A stretch of DNA of 64,000 bases from Serratia nevei (GTDB taxonomy: Bacteria; Pseudomonadota; Gammaproteobacteria; Enterobacterales; Enterobacteriaceae). Shown piece by piece: positions 15,442-23,995 of the stretch. The translations under genes were made by a program, and so were the position numbers. The stretch lies in assembly GCF_037948395.1 (NCBI RefSeq), contig NZ_CP149940.1, positions 2,480,001 through 2,544,000 of the forward strand. The letters are read 5' to 3'. The notes beneath the pieces were generated by a model. The model was not told the DNA's origin, made no database searches, and saw nothing but the letters and a program-made list of their open reading frames with translations. How positions within the stretch are numbered: the first letter of the stretch is position 1; each line of letters starts with the position of its first letter.

Positions 15442-15837
15442 ATGTCCGATCTCGTTTTCGCATCCGGCAAACCGGTGAAAATCCCCGGCCCGGACCACCC
15501 AATCACCTTGACCCGCCATCCGGCGCGGGTTGTCGTGCGTGCAGCCGGTCAGACCCTGGCCGACAGCCGCAACGTGCTCATCCTGCAGGAAGCCACCTAT
15601 CCGCCGGTGTTTTACTTTCCGCGTGAGGATGTGAATCGGGCGCTGTTGCAGAAAAACGAGCACGTCAGCTACTGCCCTTATAAGGGCGACTGCAGTTATT
15701 TCTCCCTTGTGCTTAACGGCGAGCAGGAGGCCAATGTGGCCTGGAGTTATGAAATGCCCTACAACGCCGTGGTGGCAATCAAGGATCATCTGGCATTTTA
15801 TCCCGATAAAGTGACGGAGATCCGCACCGAAGAATGA
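15442..15837 (+). CDS. DUF427 domain protein
   Basis: A 131-residue soluble protein of the DUF427 family, with the typical elements IRHP-like LTRHPARVVVRAAGQTLADS, YPPVFYFPREDVN, and the core CPYKGDCSYFSL followed by AWSYEMPYN. This family has a compact beta fold and no established function. It is a stand-alone gene between osmB and an Rrf2-type regulator; the ATG at 15442 follows TGGAGG. Confidence 0.9.
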   Translation: MSDLVFASGKPVKIPGPDHPITLTRHPARVVVRAAGQTLADSRNVLILQEATYPPVFYFPREDVNRALLQKNEHVSYCPYKGDCSYFSLVLNGEQEANVAWSYEMPYNAVVAIKDHLAFYPDKVTEIRTEE

Positions 15838-15968
15838 GCCGCCGCCGCCATCGGGCGGGGGCAGGTTGACATTCTCATTGTCCCTACTCATTATGTGTAT
15901 TACCGGAAATTGATACGCTTTCCTTATGTTTTAATCCGACATAAACGAAACTCTGAGCAGGTGCCAAG

Positions 15969-16439
15969 GTGTCTACCTCTACGCGATTTGCCGTTGCCAT
16001 CCATATTCTGACCAACATCACGCTGTGTCGCGGCCAGACGGTGCGTTCCGAAGATATCGCGCGCAGCGTCAACACCAACCCGACGGTGGTGCGGCGCATC
16101 CTCGGCGCGCTGGCGGAGGCCGGGCTGACCTATTCACAGATGGGGCAAGGCGGCGGGGCGTTGCTGGCGCGGCCGGCGGAAGCGATCTCGCTGCTGGACG
16201 TGTATCGCGCGGTAGAGGATCAACCGTATTTCATGCTGCACCGTACCCGGCCTAACGATGCGTGCTATATCGGCCACGCGATTACCCCGGTGCTGGAGCA
16301 AGAGTTCGCGCGCGTCGGTCATGCGCTGGAAGCCAGCCTGGCGCAAACCAGCATCGCCGAAATGGCCGGGCAGGTCGAGCGGCGCGCAGGCTATCCTTTT
16401 GTCCCTTGTTCACCGCAATATCAAGCGGATACGCAATAA
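15969..16439 (+). CDS. Rrf2 family transcriptional regulator
   Basis: A 156-residue winged-helix regulator beginning at a GTG (15969) with an AAGG close before it. The family pattern is clear: STRFAVAIHILTNI, the recognition region SEDIARSVNTNPTVVRRIL, then the wing GGGALLARPAEAISLLDVYRAVE. Only two Cys are present, at about residues 98 and 150 (NDACYIGHA and FVPCSP), not the three clustered Cys of the Fe-S binding IscR/NsrR group, so it is more like the YwnA type. Target genes are unknown. An 8-bp inverted repeat 49 bp after the stop is a possible binding site. Confidence 0.88.
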   Translation: MSTSTRFAVAIHILTNITLCRGQTVRSEDIARSVNTNPTVVRRILGALAEAGLTYSQMGQGGGALLARPAEAISLLDVYRAVEDQPYFMLHRTRPNDACYIGHAITPVLEQEFARVGHALEASLAQTSIAEMAGQVERRAGYPFVPCSPQYQADTQ

Positions 16440-16487
16440 AAACTCACGCCAATTCCCGCTACGCGCAGAGCATTTTTTGCATTGCTT

Positions 16488-16512
16488 TAATGTAATTGTG
16501 TAAGTTACATTA
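16488..16512. promoter_or_regulatory. 8-bp inverted repeat upstream of acrZ
   Basis: TAATGTAA and TTACATTA are perfect complements with a 9-base spacer. It overlaps the region just upstream of the CRP site in the acrZ promoter region. It may be an operator for a regulator, perhaps the Rrf2 protein encoded just upstream (inference). Confidence 0.45.
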
Positions 16513-16524
16513 GCTCGCATCAAG

Positions 16525-16540
16525 TGTGATGTAGCTCACG
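16525..16540. promoter_or_regulatory. CRP binding site upstream of acrZ
   Basis: TGTGATGTAGCTCACG matches TGTGA-N6-TCACA at 9 of 10 key positions. Its centre is 101 bp before the acrZ start codon. Confidence 0.7.
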
Positions 16541-16632
16541 TTTTAGACTGCCTCCCCACGATACTCAACCGATTGGCCGGAAACCTTTTCTTCCGGCGCA
16601 GATTCGCTGTGCTTATAAACCAGGAGAGAACG

Positions 16633-16767
16633 ATGTTAGAAATGATTGAAAGCTTGGCCACCGTGGTGGTCCTGGTGCCGGTAATGGTGGCCGTCTTGCT
16701 CGGCGCGATTTACGGCCTGGGTGAAGTGTTCAACGTCTTTTCCGCTATCGGCCGCAAAAACGGCTGA
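16633..16767 (+). CDS. acrZ: AcrZ, small accessory protein of the AcrAB-TolC pump
   Basis: A 44-residue single-TM protein matching E. coli AcrZ (49 residues). The N-terminus MLEMIESLATVVVLVPVMVA is followed by the near-identical stretch YGLGEVFNVFSAIGRKNG, but the E. coli C-terminal tail (QPGQNH) is missing. AcrZ binds the AcrB transporter in the inner membrane and changes its substrate preference. The start has CAGGAGAG just ahead. In E. coli the gene is beside the mod genes, which are not seen here. A CRP site and an inverted repeat lie upstream. A small GGGGGC-TATCG-GCCCCC hairpin (16780-16796) follows. Confidence 0.92.
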   Translation: MLEMIESLATVVVLVPVMVAVLLGAIYGLGEVFNVFSAIGRKNG

Positions 16768-16779
16768 ATCTGTATGCTT

Positions 16780-16796
16780 GGGGGCTATCGGCCCCC
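16780..16796 (+). terminator. Hairpin after acrZ
   Basis: 6-bp G/C stem GGGGGC / GCCCCC with a TATCG loop, 13 bp after the acrZ stop. No T-run follows, so termination is uncertain. Confidence 0.4.
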
Positions 16797-16827
16797 GGCT
16801 ATAACTCCCTTATTTCCCCCTTTCTCT

Positions 16828-17706
16828 CTATGAACGCGTCGTTGCGTCAATCATCGCCATCACCTGTCGAAACATCGCGCTTTCCGCATCGGCCAGCTCG
16901 TTGACCAACGTAAAGTGATTGCAGTGGCGATCGGCCAGCAGCTGGACGTCGAGGCCGCGCGCCAGGCAGGCGTCATAATAGGCCTGCGTCTGGTTTTTAA
17001 ACCCTTGGGTTTCCCGCTGGCCGACGTCGAGCAATATCTGCGGCGCATGTTCCTTCGCCGGCAGTAAAAACAGCGGGCTGAGGCTTTGCGCCTGCTCGGG
17101 CGTCAGGTGCAGCCAGTCGTTGATGTAGATATCGCACAGCGGGCGCAGATCGTAGAGGCCACTCAGCGCCAACGCGCCTTTGATCGCGTTGGGCGGCAGG
17201 CGATAGCGTGGTTGCCAGCCGTCGGCGATCAGCATGCCGCACAGGTGGCCGCCGGCCGAACTGCCGCTGACGAAAATACGTGCCGGATCGATGCCGAAAG
17301 GCGCCCCGTGATGATAAAGCCAGGCGACGGCGCTGCGCACCTCGTGCACGATCTCCGCCAGCGTCGCTTCCGGCGCCAGCGTGTATTCCAGCGTGGCGAC
17401 CGCCACGCCGCGGCGGGCAAACGCGGCGGCCATCGAACAGGCTTCCTCTTTGCGCTGCGAATGCCAGTAGCCGCCATGAATAAAGATCAGCAGCGGGGCG
17501 GGCTGCGTGCAGGCCGGGAACAGATCGAGGCGCTCTGCGGCGCTCATGCCGTAGCGCAGATCGTAAATGCCGGGTGTCTGCGCCCTGGCGCGCTGGGCCA
17601 GCGCGGCGTATTCCGCCATGCAGGCGTCAAAATCTTCCACCGAAGCGCGGGCGTTGTATTGCACGGCGCGCACGCTCAGGTCTTCAAACGTCAGATCGAT
17701 GCTCAT
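16828..17706 (-). CDS. Alpha/beta hydrolase (esterase / kynurenine-formamidase-like)
   Basis: A 292-residue cytoplasmic hydrolase with the HGGYW oxyanion motif (IFIHGGYWHSQRKEE), the nucleophile elbow GSSAGGHL, and a late Asp (LLDVG) and His (HCNHFTLVN) that complete the triad. This order is typical of the hormone-sensitive-lipase-like group that includes bacterial arylformamidases. The substrate is not evident. The start at 17706 is preferred because GGAG lies 5 bp upstream; the adjacent GTG at 17709 is too close. It is divergent from a DeoR-type regulator (17854). Confidence 0.85.
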   Translation of the reverse strand: MSIDLTFEDLSVRAVQYNARASVEDFDACMAEYAALAQRARAQTPGIYDLRYGMSAAERLDLFPACTQPAPLLIFIHGGYWHSQRKEEACSMAAAFARRGVAVATLEYTLAPEATLAEIVHEVRSAVAWLYHHGAPFGIDPARIFVSGSSAGGHLCGMLIADGWQPRYRLPPNAIKGALALSGLYDLRPLCDIYINDWLHLTPEQAQSLSPLFLLPAKEHAPQILLDVGQRETQGFKNQTQAYYDACLARGLDVQLLADRHCNHFTLVNELADAESAMFRQVMAMIDATTRS

Positions 17707-17853
17707 CACTTCTCCGGATTGTTATGCGTTATGCCTTCATCATCGTCCCGCAGGTGAAAAGATGTTTGATCTCCGGTGCGCATCATTGCGGCTTCTCTGA
17801 TGCTGTTTTCTGCTGTATATTGCTGTTTTATGCTTTTATTGCGGAACAAACCC

Positions 17854-18603
17854 ATGCACAAAGCGGCACGACAGCGCCATTTATTGGATTTGCTCAGCGA
17901 ACGCGGGCAGGCGGCGGTGGCGGAATTGGCCGGCGCCATCGGCGTTTCGGTCGATACCGTGCGCCGCGATCTGGCCGATCTCGAGCGGCAAGGGTTGGCG
18001 CAGAAACATCACGGCGGGGCGATCGCGCTCGAACCGTCCGACATGCCGCGCCAGGCGCGTGCGGCGCTGTTGCCGCAGGTCAAGCAGCGGCTCGGTCGCG
18101 CGGTGGCCGCGCAGATCCCACCCGGCAGCACCCTGATGCTGGATGCGGGCAGTACGCTGCTGGCGGTGGCGCAGGCGCTGCGTGGGCCGGCCACGGTGAT
18201 CACCGCTTCACTGGATATCGCACAGTGCCTGAGCGACAGGCCGGAGATCAACCTGATTCTGCTTGGCGGCCAATGGGATGCGCGCCAGCGGCTGTTCGCC
18301 GGCGGCGCCACCCTGGCGTTGCTGGCGCGTTACCGCGCGGACATCGCCTTGCTGGGCGCCTGCGCGGTACATGCGCAGCTGGGGCTGAGCGCCGGCGAGG
18401 AGGCCGATGCCGAAGTCAAACGTGCCATGCTGGCCAACAGCGGCGAGCGCTGGCTGGTGGCCGACCATATGAAGCTGGATCGCTGCGAACCGCATCACGT
18501 TGCGGATCTGGCGCAGATCCAACGGCTGTTTACCGATCGCCCGTGGGACAACCTGGACGAACAATCACTGATTGAACTTTGTGTCGTCGCCGACGACCGC
18601 TAG
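17854..18603 (+). CDS. DeoR/GlpR family transcriptional regulator
   Basis: A 249-residue regulator. The N-terminal helix-turn-helix is typical: RQRHLLDLLSERGQAAVAEL and VSVDTVRRDLADLERQGL, followed by the GGA turn (HHGGAIAL). The C-terminal sugar-phosphate-binding domain carries LDAGSTLLAVAQAL and ADEV-like GEEADAEVKRAML patterns. Proteins of this group usually sense phosphorylated sugars and repress catabolic genes. It is followed after 12 bp by a Gfo/Idh/MocA oxidoreductase and is probably co-transcribed with it; the divergent hydrolase may be another target. The upstream open frame to 17776 lacks a ribosome-binding site. Confidence 0.9.
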   Translation: MHKAARQRHLLDLLSERGQAAVAELAGAIGVSVDTVRRDLADLERQGLAQKHHGGAIALEPSDMPRQARAALLPQVKQRLGRAVAAQIPPGSTLMLDAGSTLLAVAQALRGPATVITASLDIAQCLSDRPEINLILLGGQWDARQRLFAGGATLALLARYRADIALLGACAVHAQLGLSAGEEADAEVKRAMLANSGERWLVADHMKLDRCEPHHVADLAQIQRLFTDRPWDNLDEQSLIELCVVADDR

Positions 18604-18615
18604 AGGAGAACACTG

Positions 18616-19683
18616 ATGAACGATACCGCACGACCGTTGCAGGTGGCCCTGATTGGCTACGGCTTTGTCGGCAAGGCGTTTCACGCGCCGCTGATTAACG
18701 CGGTGCCGGGGCTGGAACTGAGCGTGGTGGCTTCGCGCGATGCCGCCAAGGTGCATGCCGATCTGCCCCACGCGCAGGTGATCGCCGACCCGCTGGAGGC
18801 TATCCACCGGCCGGAGGTGGATTTGGTGGTGATCGCGTCGCCGAACGATACCCATGCGCCGCTGGCGCTGGCCGCGCTGGAGGCGGGCAAGCACGTGGTG
18901 GTGGATAAACCCTTTACGCTGGATTTGGCGCAGGCGCGTACGCTGATTGCGGCGGCGGAAAAACACGACCGCCTGCTGTCGGTGTTCCAGAACCGCCGCT
19001 GGGACAGCGACTACCTGGGCGTGAAGCAGGTGATCGAACAGGGGCTGATCGGCAAGGTGACGCACTTTGAGTCGCACATCGATCGCTACCGCCCTGAAGT
19101 GCGGGTGCGCTGGCGCGAACAGAATCTGCCGGGCAGCGGGCTGTGGTTCGATCTGGGGCCGCACATGGTCGATCAGGCGCTGCAGCTGTTCGGTTTGCCG
19201 CACAGCGTGCAGGCCAACATCGCCACGCTGCGCCCCAACGCGGAGGTTAACGACTGGGCCCACGTGGTGCTCAACTACCCGACGCACCGCGTGATCCTGC
19301 ACGGCAGCATGCTGGTGGCGGGGGGCGTAGCGCGCTTTACCGTACACGGCGAGAAAGGCAGCGTAGTCAAAGCGCGCGCCGACGGGCAGGAAAGCCAGCT
19401 GCTGGCCGGTGTGACGCCGGGCTCGGCGGAGTGGGGCAAAGACGACGACGCGATGAGCCTGTTTATCGGCACGGAGCCGGTGCGCACGCTGCCGACGCCG
19501 GATGGCGACCAGCGTCAGTATTATGTCCAGGTGCGCGACGCGCTGCGCGGCGCCGGCGCCAACCCGGTTACCGCTGCGCAGGCGCTGGCGGTGATGGCGG
19601 TGCTGGAGGCGGCCACCCTGGCGGCGGAAACCGGCGTCACCCAAACCCTGCCGCTCACCGAGGCGGAGATCGCCGCCTGGTAA
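18616..19683 (+). CDS. Gfo/Idh/MocA family oxidoreductase (YdgJ-like)
   Basis: A 355-residue NAD(P)-dependent oxidoreductase. The Rossmann start is ALIGYGFVGKAFHAPLI, followed by the conserved block AGKHVVVDKPFTL, whose Lys is catalytic, and the C-terminal alpha/beta domain with GSGLWFDLGPHMVDQAL. The length and sequence resemble E. coli YdgJ (346 residues). These enzymes oxidise or reduce sugars and polyols, and the substrate is unknown. GAGGAG at 18603-18608 gives a good ribosome-binding site. It lies 12 bp after the DeoR regulator and is likely controlled by it. Confidence 0.88.
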   Translation: MNDTARPLQVALIGYGFVGKAFHAPLINAVPGLELSVVASRDAAKVHADLPHAQVIADPLEAIHRPEVDLVVIASPNDTHAPLALAALEAGKHVVVDKPFTLDLAQARTLIAAAEKHDRLLSVFQNRRWDSDYLGVKQVIEQGLIGKVTHFESHIDRYRPEVRVRWREQNLPGSGLWFDLGPHMVDQALQLFGLPHSVQANIATLRPNAEVNDWAHVVLNYPTHRVILHGSMLVAGGVARFTVHGEKGSVVKARADGQESQLLAGVTPGSAEWGKDDDAMSLFIGTEPVRTLPTPDGDQRQYYVQVRDALRGAGANPVTAAQALAVMAVLEAATLAAETGVTQTLPLTEAEIAAW

Positions 19684-19796
19684 CGGCTCGCGTCAGATAA
19701 GGCGTCAGACGCATGGATACAGTGCATGTCGTGCGTCTTCCGCCATCCCAACCCCTGGCATAGGCTATCCCTCAGTCTATGTCAGGAGTGTTTATC

Positions 19797-21191
19797 ATGT
19801 TATCCCATCCTACGCCGCAGGGCGTCCGCGGCATACTGGCCGCACTGTCTCTGAGCATGCTGCTGTCATCGCTCGGCATCAGCATCGCCAACGTCGGGCT
19901 GCCGGCGCTCGCCACCGCGTTCCATGCTTCGTTCCAGGCGGTACAGTGGGTATTGCTCTGTTATTTGCTGGCCGTCACCACCTGCATCATCGGCATCGGT
20001 CGCTTGGGCGACAGCCTTAATCGCCGCCGCCTGCTGCTGGCGGGTATCGCGCTGTTTACCGCCGCTTCGCTGGCTTGTGCGCTGGCCCCGCAGCTTTGGC
20101 TGCTGCTGGCGGCGCGCATGGCGCAGGGGCTGGGGGGCGCGGTCATGATGTCGATCGCCATGGCGCTGGCGGGCGAGGCGCTGGGCACGGAAAAAATCGG
20201 CCGCGCGATGGGGCTGCTCGGTACCATGTCGGCAGTGGGCACCGCGTTGGGGCCGTCGTTGGGCGGCGCGCTGATCGCCGGTTTCGGCTGGCGGGCGATG
20301 TTTCTGATCAATCTGCCGCTGGGCCTGCTGGCGCTGTGGCTCGCCTGGCGATACTTGCCGGAGGGGGCGCGTCCGGCCGCGCGCCAGGAACCGTTCGATC
20401 GCGCCGGTACGCTGCTGCTGGGCGGCGCATTGCTCTGCTATTCGCTGGCGATGACCCTGGGGCGCGGCAATTTCGGCGCGCTCAACCTGGCGTTGATGCT
20501 GGGGGCCCTGTTGGCGGGGGCGCTGTTCATCGGCGTGGAGCGCCGCGCCGCATCGCCGCTGTTGGCGCCGACGATGTTCCGCCATCCGGCCCTGACCGCG
20601 GGGCTGGCGGCCAGCGCGCTGGTAATGACGGTCATGACCGCCACGCTGGTCGTCGGGCCGTTCTATCTGTCGCGCGCGCTGGGGTTAAACGCTGCGCAGG
20701 TCGGGCTGGTGATGTCGGCGGGGCCGGCGGTGGCGATCCTGACCGGCATTCCGGCCGGTTATCTGGTGGATCGTTTTGGATCGCAGCGCATCGCCCAGTT
20801 TGGGCTGGCGGCGGTGGCCGCCGGTGCGGCGTTGCTGTCGCTGCTTAGCCACTGGGGCGTGCTCGGCTATGTGGCACCCATCGCGCTGCTGACCGCCGGC
20901 TATGCGCTGTTTCAGGTGGCCAACAACACCATGCTGATGAAGGATCTGTTTCCTGAACGGCGCGGTTTGATCGCCGGCATGGTCAATCTGGCGCGCAATC
21001 TCGGGGCGATCACCGGTGCTTCGGCGATGGGGGCGCTGTTTTATCTGGCCTCGCAGCGGGTGGTGGGAACCGCCGCCGCCGCGGCTTACGGTATGCGTGT
21101 GACCTACGGGACGGCGGCGCTGTTGGCGCTGGCGGCGTTGCTCATCGCCTTCGGCGGCCGCCGGCTGATGCTGCGTTACGACGCGCGCTGA
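19797..21191 (+). CDS. MFS exporter of the DHA2 (14-TM) drug-resistance family
   Basis: A 464-residue membrane protein with about 14 hydrophobic helices. The start (GILAALSLSMLLSSLGISIANVGLP) and the motif C segment GTMSAVGTALGPSLGGALIA are typical of the EmrB/QacA-type DHA2 antiporters. The ATG at 19797 is chosen because AGGAG at 19782-19786 is spaced correctly for it, and the upstream in-frame ATG at 19779 lies before that site. Likely an inner-membrane drug or metabolite exporter with unknown substrate. It overlaps its convergent neighbour by 16 bp at the 3' end. Confidence 0.88.
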   Translation: MLSHPTPQGVRGILAALSLSMLLSSLGISIANVGLPALATAFHASFQAVQWVLLCYLLAVTTCIIGIGRLGDSLNRRRLLLAGIALFTAASLACALAPQLWLLLAARMAQGLGGAVMMSIAMALAGEALGTEKIGRAMGLLGTMSAVGTALGPSLGGALIAGFGWRAMFLINLPLGLLALWLAWRYLPEGARPAARQEPFDRAGTLLLGGALLCYSLAMTLGRGNFGALNLALMLGALLAGALFIGVERRAASPLLAPTMFRHPALTAGLAASALVMTVMTATLVVGPFYLSRALGLNAAQVGLVMSAGPAVAILTGIPAGYLVDRFGSQRIAQFGLAAVAAGAALLSLLSHWGVLGYVAPIALLTAGYALFQVANNTMLMKDLFPERRGLIAGMVNLARNLGAITGASAMGALFYLASQRVVGTAAAAAYGMRVTYGTAALLALAALLIAFGGRRLMLRYDAR

Positions 21192-21715
21192 ACCGCGTAG
21201 CGTTCTTGCACGAAGCCGTTGTCCGAGGGAGTGACGGCGAGCAGGCGCAGGCGCTGCTCCGGACCATCGGTGCCGAACAAGGGAATGCCGCCGCCCAACA
21301 GCAGCGGCACGCGCGTGATAGTCAGCTCGTCGATCAACCCGGCCTGCAGGAAGCGCTGGACGGTCTGGCCGCCGTCGATATACAGGTGACGGCAGCCTTG
21401 ATCGGCCAGCTGCGCCACGATGGCCGCCGGTTCGCCAGTCATCCAGCGAACGTGCCCGGTATCTTGTTGTGCGGGCGGCTGCGTCGACAGCACCACCACC
21501 GGCAGTTCGCCATAGGGCCACTCGGGAAAGGCGCGAACTTTTTCATAGGTATGACGCCCCATCACCAGCGCGTCGATGTCGGCGATAAACGCCTCGTAGC
21601 TTAGCCCGTTGAGCAATGAAACCGCGTACTCGGGCCGCAGCAGCCAGTCGATGTCGCCGTCCGCTCCGGCGATGAAGCCGTCCACGCTGGTGGCGATGTA
21701 AACCGAGCATTTCAT
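21176..21715 (-). CDS. Dihydrofolate reductase-fold (RibD C-terminal) protein
   Basis: A 179-residue protein of the RibD C-terminal/DHFR-like family: the start MKCSVYIATSVDGFIAGADG and the core ALVMGRHTYEKVR are typical, as is the motif HLYIDGGQTVQRFL. The family binds NADPH and reduces flavin or pterin-like compounds; YyaP/YwjB relatives have no assigned substrate. It is translationally coupled to the VOC gene ahead of it: the stop of that gene (TGA ending at 21715) and this start share one base. Confidence 0.88.
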   Translation of the reverse strand: MKCSVYIATSVDGFIAGADGDIDWLLRPEYAVSLLNGLSYEAFIADIDALVMGRHTYEKVRAFPEWPYGELPVVVLSTQPPAQQDTGHVRWMTGEPAAIVAQLADQGCRHLYIDGGQTVQRFLQAGLIDELTITRVPLLLGGGIPLFGTDGPEQRLRLLAVTPSDNGFVQERYAVQRAS

Positions 21716-22116
21716 CAGGCGAGATCTCCCCGGTAAACCACATGCACCTTGTTGCCGTCGGGATCGCGCAGGTAAGCACCGAAATAGCCTTTGCCGTAGT
21801 GTGCGCGTTCGCCGGGTTCGCCTTCGCTGCTGCCGCCCGCCAGCAGGCCGGCGGCGTAGGCGCGTTTGACCTCCAGCTCATCGGCGGCGAGAAAGGCCAG
21901 CATGCTGCCGTTGCCGGCGCTGGCGGGCTGTCTGTCGAAGGGTTGGTAAGCATAGAAACGCGGCAGCGTTTGCCCCGGCATCACCCAGCAGCGGGCGGCG
22001 GGGCCACCGTCCGGCGTCACTTCCCGCCGCTGTAATCCCAGCGGCAACAGAATGGCGTCGTAGAATGCGGCGGCGGCGTCCAGATCGCTGACGCCGACGG
22101 TAATATGGCTGAACAT
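21715..22116 (-). CDS. VOC family protein
   Basis: A 133-residue glyoxalase-fold protein: FSHITVGVSDLDAAAAFYDA opens the fold and FGAYLRDPDGNKVHVVYRG closes it, both highly typical. Metal ligands are plausible but I cannot confirm all four. The start at 22116 (MFSHITV) is preceded by GGAAG; the longer frame is spurious. It overlaps the DHFR-like gene by one base, so the two proteins are made together and probably act on a related compound (inference). Confidence 0.88.
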   Translation of the reverse strand: MFSHITVGVSDLDAAAAFYDAILLPLGLQRREVTPDGGPAARCWVMPGQTLPRFYAYQPFDRQPASAGNGSMLAFLAADELEVKRAYAAGLLAGGSSEGEPGERAHYGKGYFGAYLRDPDGNKVHVVYRGDLA

Positions 22117-22258
22117 GGCGCTTCCTTTCCGAAGAGGGATGAACGCATCAAACAGTAGCAGCGATGCTGCCGAATGGACAGAGCGCAACGGAGGATTCGG
22201 ATTAGGGACGCGCGCAGGGGGGATAGCGCGCTTCACGGTATGCGGGGCAGGCCGCCGC

Positions 22259-22453
22259 TCAATTGCTCTCTACGCGCGGGTTGGCGTGGGTCGGCTGGCT
22301 GGGGTAGTCCACCTGATGCTTATGCAGGTAATCGCGGATCAGCTGGCGCACCACCTGGGAAGGGGTGACGTCCTGCTGCAGGCACAGGTCTTCCAGGGCT
22401 TTTTTCTTGTCCGGGTCAATCAGCACCGTTAGCCGCGCCGTTTTCTTTTCCAT
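22259..22453 (-). CDS. Ribbon-helix-helix (CopG/Arc-type) protein
   Basis: A 64-residue protein with the typical ribbon-helix-helix pattern: a beta strand (TARLTVLIDPDKKKAL), a first helix (KKKALEDLCLQQ) and a second helix after TPSQVVRQLIRDYL. Such dimers bind DNA in the major groove, often as repressors or antitoxins. No toxin-like gene adjoins it. It is 79 bp downstream of the spermidine-synthase-like gene, with GGATCC/TCTCTGGAGGATCC-type sequence (TGGAGG) as ribosome-binding site. Confidence 0.8.
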   Translation of the reverse strand: MEKKTARLTVLIDPDKKKALEDLCLQQDVTPSQVVRQLIRDYLHKHQVDYPSQPTHANPRVESN

Positions 22454-22532
22454 CAGGATCCTCCAGAGAATGATAACTGAATGATAATACCACGTGGGCG
22501 AAGCGGCCAGCCAGACCGCGTCGCCCCCGCCT

Positions 22533-23321
22533 TTAGCGGAAATGCAGCCGCTCTATTTTGCGCGACAGATAGCCGAGCTCGCAGTTGAACAGTTCGCCGC
22601 TGCCGGCGGCCAGATTGCGTAGCGCGCTCAGCGGCAGCGTCACCCGGGCTAGCGTGGCGTAAATAATGACGTTGCCGCTGGGGGCGACGCAAAACAGCAC
22701 GGTGTTGAATACCCGGTGCAGGCTGTGGTACAGCAGGCTATTTTCGTCGGGCAGATCGTGGTAATTCAGCACCAGCCAGCCCCCGTCGTTCAGCCTTGCG
22801 GCGCAGTTTTCCAGGAAGGTCTGGCTGCCTTGCTGCGGATCCATGGCAAACGCCGAATAGAGATCGGAGAAGATCAGATCGTAGCGCGTCTCGGCGGGCG
22901 GGCGCACGAAGTCCATGGCATCGGCGGTGCGCAGGCTGATGGTGTCGGTGGCCGGCAGCGTAAAATAACGGCGTGCGATGGCGATCACCGCGGCGCGCAG
23001 CTCGACCACCTCCAGGCGCATCGCCGGATCGAGGGCGTGCAGCGCACGCAGCAGGCTGCCGCCGCCCAACCCCAGGATCAACGCCGACGTCGGCGGCTGC
23101 CAGGCCACCGCCATCAGCATCGCTTTGATGTAGTTGTGGATCGGCTGCGCGGGGTTGCTGAGGCTCATCTTGCTCTGCTCGCAGATGCCGTCAAACCGCA
23201 GCGTGCGGTAGTCCTTGTGATCGGAAACGATGATTTCGCCCCAGGCGTCGGCTTCGCGGGCGATCACCTGGCCGCGCGGAGAGAAATCGAGGGTTCTGAG
23301 TAAGCTGTCAACCAGAGACAT
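22533..23321 (-). CDS. Spermidine-synthase-like methyltransferase-fold protein
   Basis: A 262-residue protein with the SpeE/Rossmann methyltransferase fold: a beta-rich N-terminal part (GEIIVSDHKDYRTLRFDG), the nucleotide site ALILGLGGGSLLRALHAL, and EVVELRAAVIAIAR for the ribose-binding acid. The aspartate motif expected of true aminopropyltransferases is altered (FSDLYSAFAMDPQQG in place of DxTDPxGP), so polyamine synthesis is doubtful; the enzyme may act on another substrate. It begins 30 bp after the FabZ-like gene and likely shares its transcript. Confidence 0.78.
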   Translation of the reverse strand: MSLVDSLLRTLDFSPRGQVIAREADAWGEIIVSDHKDYRTLRFDGICEQSKMSLSNPAQPIHNYIKAMLMAVAWQPPTSALILGLGGGSLLRALHALDPAMRLEVVELRAAVIAIARRYFTLPATDTISLRTADAMDFVRPPAETRYDLIFSDLYSAFAMDPQQGSQTFLENCAARLNDGGWLVLNYHDLPDENSLLYHSLHRVFNTVLFCVAPSGNVIIYATLARVTLPLSALRNLAAGSGELFNCELGYLSRKIERLHFR

Positions 23322-23351
23322 GGTATTCGCAGGGCTCCTTTGGCAAGCGGC

Positions 23352-23807
23352 CTATTTACGGGCGCACATGAAATCGGCGGTGCAAATGCGTTGGCCGTCG
23401 ATGCTGGCACGGCCGGTAAAGCGGGCGATCGCCCCGCGCCGGCGCACAAAGGCGACCTCCATCAGCACCTGATCGCCGGGGCGGGCGGCGCGATAAAAAC
23501 GCGCCCGCTGGATGGCGGCGAAATAGTAATGTTCCCCTTCGTTCAGCGCCCCGAGATAGTAATGGGCCAGCAGGCCGGTGCTTTGCGCCAGCGCTTCTAC
23601 CAACAGCACGCCGGGAAAACCGGCGAAGTGGGCGTGGCCACTCCAGAACGTCGGCTCATTGGCGGTGATGTTCTTGATGGCGCTCAGCCGCCCTTCGGCA
23701 ATGCAGGTGCCGGCGGGCAGCACGCGATCGACCAACAGGCAGGGATAGCGATGAGGCAAAATCGCCTGAATATCGTTGAATTGCAGGGGATGACCATTCA
23801 ATGGCAT
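23352..23807 (-). CDS. FabZ-like hot-dog fold dehydratase paralog
   Basis: A 151-residue protein with clear FabZ features: LPHRYPCLLVDRV near residue 17, the segment KNITANEPTFWSGH with a candidate catalytic His at residue 58, and PGVLLVEALAQ with the candidate Glu at 71. FabZ dehydrates 3-hydroxyacyl-ACP in fatty-acid synthesis. The canonical gene sits between lpxD and lpxA; this one does not. The segment from His to PGV is one residue shorter than in standard FabZ (GHFPxxPxMPGV), so substrate choice may differ. It leads a probable three-gene unit with a SpeE-like protein and an RHH protein. Confidence 0.78.
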   Translation of the reverse strand: MPLNGHPLQFNDIQAILPHRYPCLLVDRVLPAGTCIAEGRLSAIKNITANEPTFWSGHAHFAGFPGVLLVEALAQSTGLLAHYYLGALNEGEHYYFAAIQRARFYRAARPGDQVLMEVAFVRRRGAIARFTGRASIDGQRICTADFMCARK

Positions 23808-23995
23808 GGGGCGCGTGATCCTGTCTGCGGCGAAACCGGTGCGGTGGCCGGCGTTCAGTCCATGGTGAGTGTAATAGCATTATAATAAAATTATCATCAG
23901 ATGTGCCAGGTGAAAGACATGATGGCGGAGAAACAGGCGCAGAATGGAGAGGAAGGAGGCACCCGATGCTGGCGATCGGGTGTGGTAGCGCGTGG

